Source: Chelativorans sp. ZYF759 (GTDB taxonomy: Bacteria > Pseudomonadota > Alphaproteobacteria > Rhizobiales > Rhizobiaceae). Taken from it: DNA of 54,220 nucleotides. The notes beneath the pieces were generated by a model. The model had not been told where the DNA came from, did no database searches, and worked only from the letters and a program-made list of their open reading frames with translations. Shown here one piece after another: positions 36,759 through 43,714 of this stretch; position 1 is the first letter of the stretch, and each line of letters starts with the position of its first letter. Made by a program: the position numbers and the translations under genes. Location: assembly GCF_012911015.1 (NCBI RefSeq), contig NZ_WVVV01000008.1, positions 61,134 to 115,353 of the forward strand, read 5' to 3'.

Positions 36759-36881
36759 TCAGAGCGGCCACTGCGTGCGCGACTGCGCCTCGACCTGAAG
36801 ACGGCGGGCTTCGACGATTACGTCGCGCGCCGCGGTCAGGAAACGACGCGTGCGGGGAAAGCGGGGTCTGGACAGGGTCAT
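36759..36881 (-). CDS. Hypothetical small basic protein
   Basis: The 40-residue frame (starts MTLSRPRFPRTRRFL, ends SRTQWPL) begins with ATG 36881, preceded by GGAG at an eight-base spacing. An upstream in-frame GTG would add eleven residues. It is basic, with one amphipathic helix (FLTAARDVIVEARRLQVEA). I do not recognise a family. It lies 106 bases downstream of the aminotransferase on the same strand, beyond a hairpin. It could be a chance frame, but the ribosome site and composition favour a real gene. Confidence 0.4.
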   Translation of the reverse strand: MTLSRPRFPRTRRFLTAARDVIVEARRLQVEAQSRTQWPL

Positions 36882-36935
36882 CTGGAAATCTCCGGTGACG
36901 AAAATCTCCTCCACTCTTTTCAGATAGACCGCCTG

Positions 36936-36986
36936 CGCCCCGGTGAGTAGGGCGAATGTTGCAAGGCAGCCATTCGCCCCGGGGCG
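36936..36986 (-). terminator. Nested inverted repeat after the aminotransferase gene
   Basis: GGGCGAATG (36950-36958) pairs with CATTCGCCC (36971-36979). Outside it CGCCCCGG (36936-36943) pairs with CCGGGGCG (36979-36986). It starts two bases after the aminotransferase stop on the minus strand. No T-run was seen. Confidence 0.5.
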
Positions 36987-36987
36987 T

Positions 36988-38364
36988 TCAGCCTGGGAAT
37001 ACCGCCTCCACCGCCTCGATCGTGGCGTCCACGACGATGTCGGCCTCACGATTGGTGAGGCAGAGCGGCGGCGCGAAGCCCAAAATGTCACCCTGCGGCA
37101 TGGCCCGTCCGATGACGCCGCGTTCGGCCAGCGCCGCTGCGATACGCGCGCCGACTTTCTGCGCGGGATCGAAGAACCGGCGATCGTCCTTGTCCTCCAC
37201 GAACTCGACGGCTGCCAGCATGCCGTCGCCGCGCACCTCGCCCACATGCCTGTGGTCCGACAGCGCGTCGGACAAGCGTCGGCGGAACCATTCGCCGACC
37301 TTGCCGGCATTGGCGACGAGATCCAGCTCGTCGATCAGTTCGAGATTTGCCACGCCGGCCGCCGCGCAGAGCGGGTGCGCGGAATAGGTCCAGCCATGGC
37401 CGAACGCGCCCATGCGGTCGGAGGCCTCGACCAGCACCTGCCACACCTTGTCTCCCACGATGACGCCGGACAGCGGCGTGTAGGCGGATGTCAGCCCCTT
37501 GGCGATGGTGATGAGGTCCGGCTGGATGCCGTAGTGGTCCGATCCGAACATCGTGCCCATGCGGCCGAATCCGGTCACGACCTCATCGGCGACGAGCAGG
37601 ATGTCGTATTTTTTCAGGACGGCCTGGATCTTCTCCCAATAGCCGGCCGGCGGCGGCACGATGCCGCCCGTGCCCAGGATCGGCTCGCCGATGAAGGCAG
37701 CGACCGTGTCCGGTCCCTCGGCCAGGATCAGTTCCTCGAGCTTGTCGGCACAGTGCTGGGCGAACTGGGCCTCGCTCATCGAGCGATCCTCGCGCCGGTA
37801 GAAATAGGGCGCCTCGGTGTGCAGCACGCGGTCGAGCGGCAGATCGAAGGCGTTGTGGAAGAGTTCGAGCCCGGTCAGCGAACCGGTCATGAGGCCAGAG
37901 CCGTGATAGCCGCGCTTGCGCGAGATGATCTTCTTCTTCTCCGGCTTGCCGATCTGGTTGTGGTAGAGCCAGATCAGCTTGACGTTGGTCTCGTTGGCGT
38001 CCGAGCCGGAGAGGCCGAAATAGACCCGGCTCATGTTTGCCGGCGCCCGGTCGATGACCATCTTCGACAGGCGGATCGAGGCCTCGGTGCCGTGGCCGAC
38101 ATAGGAATGGTAATAGGCGAGTTCGTGCGCCTGCTTCGAGATCGCGTCGGCGATCTTGGTGCGGCCATAGCCGACATTGACGCAATAGAGGCCGGCGAAC
38201 GCATCCAGGCTTTGCCGTCCGTTCACATCCGTAACGTAGACGCCTTCCCCGCCATTCATGATGCGGTTCGGGCTCTCCCCGCGCGCATGCTGCCCCATAT
38301 GGGTGGAGGGATGGAAGAAGTGGTCGCGGTCCCAGGCATTGAGTTCGTTGTCGCGGTCCATCAT
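36988..38364 (-). CDS. Class III PLP-dependent aminotransferase (SpuC / beta-alanine-pyruvate type)
   Basis: The 458-residue enzyme has the class III layout: NGGEGVYVTDVNGRQSLDAFAG, SGSDANETNVKL, RKRGYHGSG, LLVADEVVTGFGRMG with the PLP-binding Asp, and the Schiff-base Lys in ITIAKGLTSAYTPLSG. Relatives transfer amino groups from putrescine, taurine, beta-alanine or diaminobutyrate to pyruvate. The start is ATG 38364, with AGGAG six bases upstream. It is divergent from an ectoine-hydrolase-like gene, so a diaminobutyrate transaminase role (DoeD-like) is one option. Confidence 0.9.
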   Translation of the reverse strand: MMDRDNELNAWDRDHFFHPSTHMGQHARGESPNRIMNGGEGVYVTDVNGRQSLDAFAGLYCVNVGYGRTKIADAISKQAHELAYYHSYVGHGTEASIRLSKMVIDRAPANMSRVYFGLSGSDANETNVKLIWLYHNQIGKPEKKKIISRKRGYHGSGLMTGSLTGLELFHNAFDLPLDRVLHTEAPYFYRREDRSMSEAQFAQHCADKLEELILAEGPDTVAAFIGEPILGTGGIVPPPAGYWEKIQAVLKKYDILLVADEVVTGFGRMGTMFGSDHYGIQPDLITIAKGLTSAYTPLSGVIVGDKVWQVLVEASDRMGAFGHGWTYSAHPLCAAAGVANLELIDELDLVANAGKVGEWFRRRLSDALSDHRHVGEVRGDGMLAAVEFVEDKDDRRFFDPAQKVGARIAAALAERGVIGRAMPQGDILGFAPPLCLTNREADIVVDATIEAVEAVFPG

Positions 38365-38515
38365 CGTCGGCTCCTGGTTTTTTGCGGTTCCTCTCCCCTG
38401 ATAGTCCGGCCGGGGCTTGTCATCCACCCCACTGCCCCCGATTGCCATTGGTCCAGCCGCTTCCCAAGCCCGCCCTCATCTGGCACGAAAGCGGATATCA
38501 AGCGCGGGAGCGACC

Positions 38516-39709
38516 ATGACCGACGTCCAACTCCGTTTCAGCCATGCCGAGTTCGCAGACCGCCTGGCAAGAACCCGCCGGGCCATGGAAGCGAAGGGTG
38601 TCGATCTGCTGATCGTGTCCGATCCGTCCAACATGAACTGGCTGACGGGCTATGACGGCTGGTCGTTCTACGTCCACCAGGCGGTCATCGTGCCGCCGGA
38701 CGGCGAACCGGTCTGGTTCGGCCGCAAGCAGGATGCCAACGGCGCCAAGCGCACGGCCTATCTGGCCCCGGAAAACATCCTCTATTACGAGGATCACTAC
38801 GTCCAGTCGACCGAGCGCCACCCGATGGACCGGCTTTCGGAGATCCTGGCTTCGCGGGGCTGGGACAGGCTCGCAATCGGCGTCGAGATGGACAATTACT
38901 GGTTTTCGGCCGCCGCCTTCGCCTCCCTGCAGCGCCATCTGCCCAATGCGCGTTTCGCCGACGCCACGGCGCTGGTGAACTGGCAGCGGGCGGTCAAGAG
39001 CGAGACGGAGATCGCCTATATGCGCAAGGCGGCCCGGATCGTCGAAGCCATGCATGCCCGCATCTTCGACAAGGTCGAGGTGGGCATGCGCAAATGCGAT
39101 CTGGTGGCCGAGATCTACGATGCGGGCATCCGCGGCGTGGAGGGACCCGAGGGACGGATCGGCGGCGACTATCCCGCGATCGTGCCGCTGCTGCCGTCGG
39201 GACTCGACGCCTCCGCGCCGCATCTGACCTGGGACGAGCGGCCGCTGCTGGCGGGCGAGGGGACCTTCTTCGAGATCGCCGGCTGCTACAACCGCTACCA
39301 TTGCCCGCTGTCGCGCACCGTCTTCCTGGGCAAGCCGCCGCAGGATTTCCTGGAGGCGGAGAAGGCCACGCTGGAAGGCATGGAAGCCGGGCTGGAGGCG
39401 GCACGACCCGGCAACAGCTGCGAGGACGTCGCCAACGCGTTTTTCGCGGTTCTCGCGAAATACGGGATCATCAAGGACAACCGCACCGGCTATTCGATCG
39501 GCCTGTCCTATCCGCCGGACTGGGGCGAGAGAACGATGAGCCTTCGTCCCGGCGACCGGACCGAATTGCGGCCGGGGATGACGTTCCATTTCATGACCGG
39601 GCTCTGGCTGGAGACGATGGGGCTGGAGATCACAGAATCCATCCTGATCACGCAAACCGGGCACGAGTGCCTCGCCGACGTGCCGCGACGGCTCTTCGTC
39701 AAGGACTAG
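38516..39709 (+). CDS. M24-family hydrolase, ectoine hydrolase (DoeA)-like
   Basis: The 397-residue protein has the creatinase/aminopeptidase-P pita-bread fold. An N-terminal domain (about 1-160, including DPSNMNWLTGYDGWSFYVHQ) precedes the M24 domain with GGDYPAIVPLLPSG, GEGTFFEIAGCYNRYHCPLSR, YPPDWGERTMSLRPGD and LEITESILIT. These segments agree well with Halomonas DoeA as I remember it. The usual M24 metal ligands are partly replaced, as in creatinase and DoeA. GGGAG precedes ATG 38516. Ectoine hydrolysis is the best guess, but no deacetylase gene (DoeB) is nearby. Confidence 0.75.
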   Translation: MTDVQLRFSHAEFADRLARTRRAMEAKGVDLLIVSDPSNMNWLTGYDGWSFYVHQAVIVPPDGEPVWFGRKQDANGAKRTAYLAPENILYYEDHYVQSTERHPMDRLSEILASRGWDRLAIGVEMDNYWFSAAAFASLQRHLPNARFADATALVNWQRAVKSETEIAYMRKAARIVEAMHARIFDKVEVGMRKCDLVAEIYDAGIRGVEGPEGRIGGDYPAIVPLLPSGLDASAPHLTWDERPLLAGEGTFFEIAGCYNRYHCPLSRTVFLGKPPQDFLEAEKATLEGMEAGLEAARPGNSCEDVANAFFAVLAKYGIIKDNRTGYSIGLSYPPDWGERTMSLRPGDRTELRPGMTFHFMTGLWLETMGLEITESILITQTGHECLADVPRRLFVKD

Positions 39710-39785
39710 CGCGGCCGCGGCCGGGCCTGCGTTAACGCCAAGAAAAGCCTTTGCCGGCATGATCGGGGCGAATTTTGGAGGTCCG

Positions 39786-40925
39786 ATGCAGGTTCAGGCG
39801 GGGGGCGGGGCGGTCGCTCCGGTCGACATCGACGACAGGACCGCGGTCTGGCACGCCCTGTCGCCGGACGTCGCGATCGCTCGGATCGCCGCCGGCGAGG
39901 CCACCGTCGCGCTGTCGCCCGACGGCTTTTCCGGACCGCACAGCCTGGCCGCGCTGGCCGCTCGAACACGCCAGCAGGACGAGCTCCCTCTTTTCTGCGC
40001 GCTCGGACAGGGACCGGCGCAGTGGATCCTGCCGCTGCGCATCGAGCGGAGCTACGGCATCAGCCAGGCCCTGCCGCTGGCCGCTCCTCTCGGGCAATAT
40101 TCACCTGAACCGCCCGGACCGCTCACGGCGGGGACGCTCGGCGCCCTGGCCGAATGGCTGCGGGCGGACTATGGCTGCGACGTGTTGCTGCTGCGCCGCC
40201 TTCGGCAGAACAACCCGCTGGGTGCGCTGCTCGAGGCAGCCGGTGCGGTGATGAGCCAGCCTGACGAGGCCCTGTTCATCGATCTGGCCGCCTTCGGCAG
40301 CTTCGATGCCTACCTGCAAACCTTCAGTTCCAAGAAACGCGCCAACTGGCGGCGCGATCGTCGCCGGCTGGAAGACGAAGGGCGGGTCTCCTTCGAGGTC
40401 AGGAGCGGCGCGGCGGCCGGTGACGCCCTGCTGAGCGCGATCGCATGGAAGCGCGCCTGGCTGGACGAGGTCGGTGTCGCCAGTCCCGTTCTCCACAGCG
40501 AAGACTGGTGTGACGTCCTGTGTTCTTGCGCCGCCGCAAGGAACGGCCACGTCTCCGTGCTTTCCATCGACGACAGGCCCGTGGCCGTCGAGCTGGGCTT
40601 CGATCAGGACGGCAGCTATGCAGCCTATCTCGGCGCGTTCGAGCCGTCCTTCGGCAGGCTCAGCGTCGGGCAGGAACAGATGCGGCGCACCATCGAATGG
40701 TGCTTCGACAAGGGCTTTTCGCGCTACGATCTCCTGCCGCCGGCCGACGCCTACAAACGCTACTGGTCTCGTGGCGCGACGGGCATCGGCGTCGCCGACT
40801 ACGCGCTTTCGCTGTCGATCGCGGGCAGTGCGGCCTCCTTCGCGCATGGCCGGCTCCGCCCGCTGGCGCGCCAATTGGTGCTCTCCGCGCCGGCCGGCAT
40901 GCGCAAGCTGGTGTTGGGGCGCTAG
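39786..40925 (+). CDS. GNAT-domain protein, CelD/BcsL or FemAB-like
   Basis: The 379-residue protein has a C-terminal GNAT/FemAB-type domain: FSSKKRANWRRDRRRLEDEG, DDRPVAVELGFDQDGSYAAYLGAFEP and GFSRYDLLPPADAYKRYWS. This matches the acetyltransferase domain annotated with cellulose-synthesis CelD/BcsL. The first 150 residues are less conserved. The start at ATG 39786 is favoured by GGAGG, although the spacing is short (4); ATG 39759 is an alternative. No polysaccharide genes are nearby, so the acceptor is unknown. Confidence 0.75.
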   Translation: MQVQAGGGAVAPVDIDDRTAVWHALSPDVAIARIAAGEATVALSPDGFSGPHSLAALAARTRQQDELPLFCALGQGPAQWILPLRIERSYGISQALPLAAPLGQYSPEPPGPLTAGTLGALAEWLRADYGCDVLLLRRLRQNNPLGALLEAAGAVMSQPDEALFIDLAAFGSFDAYLQTFSSKKRANWRRDRRRLEDEGRVSFEVRSGAAAGDALLSAIAWKRAWLDEVGVASPVLHSEDWCDVLCSCAAARNGHVSVLSIDDRPVAVELGFDQDGSYAAYLGAFEPSFGRLSVGQEQMRRTIEWCFDKGFSRYDLLPPADAYKRYWSRGATGIGVADYALSLSIAGSAASFAHGRLRPLARQLVLSAPAGMRKLVLGR

Positions 40926-41051
40926 CCACCCGTCCAGGGCCGGGAGTGCGCTGGCACCCCGCTTGGCCCTGCGTGGACCTGATTGAAGCCGGCACGAGAC
41001 GGTATGCCAGCGCCTGACGCCCGGCACCGGTCGGGCGCGTGGAGGAGCGAC

Positions 41052-42281
41052 GTGCACAACCAGCCCACGGATCGAGTGGAACTCGACGGCCGCTATTCCT
41101 GGCTGCGGCTGGCCGTCAGCATGCTGATCGCCACGATCGGTAGCGTCGGCATGTGGTCCGTGGTCGTTGTCCTGCCTGCCGTGCAGGTGGAATTCGGCGT
41201 CGCGCGGGCGGACGCGTCCCTGCCTTATACGCTGACCATGGTGGGCTTTGCCTTCGGCAATGTCTTCATCGGCCGCATCCTGGACCGCACCGGCATCCTC
41301 GTGCCGCTGATCGTGGCGGCGGTTGCGCTCGCGGTCGGCTTTGTGGGCGCGGCCTTCGTGAATTCGATCTGGGCCTTTGCGATCCTGCAGTGCCTGATCG
41401 GCTTCGGCGCCTCGGCCACCTTCGGCCCGCTCATCGCCGACATCTCGCACTGGTTCGAGAAGCGGCGCGGCGTGGCCGTGGCGGCAGCCGCCAGCGGAAA
41501 CTATTTCGCCGGCGCCATATGGCCGCTGGTCATGCAACTGAGCCTGCCCACCGAAGGCTGGCGCTTCACCTACATCGCAATCGGCCTGTTCTGCATCGTG
41601 ACCATGATCCCGCTGACCTGGTTCCTTCGCCGCCGTCCGCCGCATATGACGGCCGGTGCCACGGGAAACGGTTCGGGCGGGCTGCCGCCGCGCCAGATCG
41701 ACCTGTCGCCGCGCGCCCTGCAGATGCTGCTCGCCATCGCCGGGCTCGGCTGCTGCGTGGCGATGGCGATGCCGCAGGTCCACATCGTCGCCTATTGCGT
41801 GGATCTCGGCTTCGGCGTGGCGCGGGGCGCGGAGATGCTGTCGCTGATGCTGGTCGGCGGCGTTGTCAGCCGGCTCGCCTCAGGTTTCCTGGCCGACTAT
41901 ATCGGCGGGGTAAAGACCCTGCTCGTCGGCTCGGTGCTGCAATGCCTGGCGCTGATGGCCTACATCCCCTTTGACGGGCTGGCCTCGCTCTACATTGTCT
42001 CGCTCATCTTCGGCCTGTCGCAGGGTGGCATCGTGCCAAGCTATGCCATCATCGTCCGGGAGTACCTTCCGGCGCGCGAGGCTGGCCAGCGGGTCGGCAT
42101 CGTCATCATGGCGACGATCGTCGGCATGGCCCTCGGCGGATGGCTGTCCGGCCTGATCTACGACATCACCGGCTCCTATCAGGCGGCTTTCCTCAATGGC
42201 ATCGCCTGGAACTTCATGAACATCCTCATCATGCTGCTGATCCTGTGGCGAACCGGTCGACGGCAGCCCCTGGCGGCATGA
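41052..42281 (+). CDS. MFS transporter (OxlT/monocarboxylate-like)
   Basis: The 409-residue protein has twelve predicted helices and the MFS loop FIGRILDRTGILVPL. WFEKRRGVAVAAAASGNYFAGAIWP, at helix 5, is common in the oxalate/formate and monocarboxylate-like branch, so a carboxylate substrate is likely. The start is GTG 41052, fixed by GGAGGAG six bases upstream; earlier ATG 41004 and TTG 40983 have no such site. It lies in the same direction as the GNAT gene with a gap of about 126 bases. Confidence 0.87.
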   Translation: MHNQPTDRVELDGRYSWLRLAVSMLIATIGSVGMWSVVVVLPAVQVEFGVARADASLPYTLTMVGFAFGNVFIGRILDRTGILVPLIVAAVALAVGFVGAAFVNSIWAFAILQCLIGFGASATFGPLIADISHWFEKRRGVAVAAAASGNYFAGAIWPLVMQLSLPTEGWRFTYIAIGLFCIVTMIPLTWFLRRRPPHMTAGATGNGSGGLPPRQIDLSPRALQMLLAIAGLGCCVAMAMPQVHIVAYCVDLGFGVARGAEMLSLMLVGGVVSRLASGFLADYIGGVKTLLVGSVLQCLALMAYIPFDGLASLYIVSLIFGLSQGGIVPSYAIIVREYLPAREAGQRVGIVIMATIVGMALGGWLSGLIYDITGSYQAAFLNGIAWNFMNILIMLLILWRTGRRQPLAA

Positions 42282-42668
42282 AACGGACGGTGGACCGGCA
42301 ATGCTGACGGTGCGACTCTTGCCGACAATGGTTGACTTGACCGTTACGGGCGGTCTTAAATCCGTGAATGCTTTCCAGTTCTGGATCAAGGTGAGGAAAT
42401 CCCGCGCGCTGCAACCCCTAGCGCACGACCGGCTGCGTCGTGGCCCAGAGGCAGTGCCGCAATTCCTCGATTCCGCATTGGAAGGAATGCAGGGGCGGCT
42501 TCCCGCCCGTGAGGAGATGTCGGGCCGCCCAGGCGGCCCGCCGAACCGGCCCATATCGTGGGCTACATGACAACCGGCCCACAGGACAGTTGAGCCGGAA
42601 AAAACAGGAAGCGCCGAGAGGACCGCCGCAAAGGCTGGTCCCCGGCACCATCCAGAAGGAGGTCCAAT
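42282..42668 (+). promoter_or_regulatory. 387-base intergenic region with promoter and hairpin upstream of the TRAP operon
   Basis: TTGACT (42332-42337), 17 bases and CTTAAA (42355-42360) form a promoter-like pair that would give a leader of about 300 bases. The leader holds a 9-bp palindrome (CGGGCCGCC / GGCGGCCCG, 42521-42540). Just before the gene is the strong ribosome site AAGGAGG. I see no credible gene in this stretch; an 89-residue open frame at 42301-42570 has no ribosome site and no family features. Confidence 0.45.
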
Positions 42669-43622
42669 ATGAAGAATCCAATCCGTACCCTGACCGCAGG
42701 CATCGCCGGGCTCGGGCTCGCCCTGTCCATTGGCGGCGCCGCCATGGCCCAGCAGGTGTCGCTGGCGACCGGTGGCGTATCGGGCGTGTACTACCCGCTC
42801 GGCGGCGCCATGGCCGAAGCCTGGTCGGCCGAGGTCGACGGCCTCACCGCCACGGCCGAATCCACCGGTGCGAGTGTCGTCAACGTTCGCCTTATCCAGG
42901 GCGCCGAGGCCGAGATCGCGATGGTCCAGAACGACATCGCCTACTACGCCTTCAATGGCGACGAGATGTTCGAGGGCGAGGCGCTCGACAAGAATCTCGG
43001 TCTTGCGATGCTCTACCCCGAGGTCATCCAGATCGTCACGCTGGCCGATCGCGATATCTCCACCGTCGACGATCTCTCCGGCATGCGTGTCGCCGTTGGC
43101 GCTCCTGGCAGCGGCACGGAAGCCAACGCACGCCAGATTCTCGGCGTTCACGGCATTTCCTACGACGACATCAACGAGCAGTTCCTGCCCTTCGGCGAGG
43201 CCGTCGATGCGCTGCGTGACGGTTCGATCGATGCCGCCTTCCTGACCGCGGGCATTCCGACCGCCGCCGTCATCGACCTCGACGCCACCCACGACTTCGC
43301 GCTGGTCTCGATCTCGTCCGATCGCGCCGCGGAACTGGAGGACCAGTATCCCTTCTACACCGCCTTCACCATTCCCGGTGACACCTATGGCGATCTGGAA
43401 GGCGACGTGGAAACCGTGACCGTCCAGGCCATGCTCGTCGTCAGCGCCGACATGGACGCCGACGTGGTCGAGAACATGCTGTCCATCCTGTTTGACGATG
43501 CGACGCTCGAGCGTCTCTGCGACACCCATGTCCGTGGCTGCGACGTCTCCCTCGACACCGCGCTCGACGGCATGCCGATCGACCTGCATCCCGGTGCGGA
43601 AGCCTTCTACAACAACAACTAG
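42669..43622 (+). CDS. TAXI-family TRAP transporter substrate-binding protein
   Basis: The 317-residue periplasmic protein has a signal peptide (about 1-27, cleavage after AMA) and the TAXI pattern: VSLATGGVSGVYYPLGGAMAEAW, then AEIAMVQNDIAYYAFNG, and VGAPGSGTEANARQIL. Such proteins bind small organic acids or amino acids (glutamate-like). AGAAGGAGG precedes ATG. It is separated from the permease by a terminator-like hairpin. Confidence 0.93.
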   Translation: MKNPIRTLTAGIAGLGLALSIGGAAMAQQVSLATGGVSGVYYPLGGAMAEAWSAEVDGLTATAESTGASVVNVRLIQGAEAEIAMVQNDIAYYAFNGDEMFEGEALDKNLGLAMLYPEVIQIVTLADRDISTVDDLSGMRVAVGAPGSGTEANARQILGVHGISYDDINEQFLPFGEAVDALRDGSIDAAFLTAGIPTAAVIDLDATHDFALVSISSDRAAELEDQYPFYTAFTIPGDTYGDLEGDVETVTVQAMLVVSADMDADVVENMLSILFDDATLERLCDTHVRGCDVSLDTALDGMPIDLHPGAEAFYNNN

Positions 43623-43649
43623 GCTTAGCGCCAAGCTGTGCTAGACGGG

Positions 43650-43689
43650 ACGGGGCGGATTCGGGTTCGAGTCCGCCCCGTTTCTTTGT
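43650..43689 (+). terminator. Hairpin between TRAP binding protein and permease
   Basis: A 13-bp stem (ACGGGGCGGATTC / GAGTCCGCCCCGT, one G-T pair) with loop GGGTTC is followed by TTTCTTTG. Its place inside the transporter operon fits partial termination, giving more binding protein than permease. Confidence 0.8.
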
Positions 43690-43714
43690 AGACTATCGAG
43701 GAGAGCGTGAACCG

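Noticed and set aside
38480-38500. Sigma-54 promoter upstream of the DoeA-like gene
   Set aside because: TGGCAC is present but the required GC element twelve bases downstream is missing (CGGAT is found instead of TTGCA/T).
42301-42570. 89-residue open frame in the TRAP leader region
   Set aside because: No ribosome binding site, a proline- and arginine-rich composition typical of non-coding GC-rich DNA, and overlap with a palindrome.
43660-43672. Second tRNA T-loop-like GGGTTCGAGTCC
   Set aside because: Here the sequence is fully explained as the loop and upper stem of the terminator between the TRAP genes. It also warns that the similar motif near 17930 may be chance.
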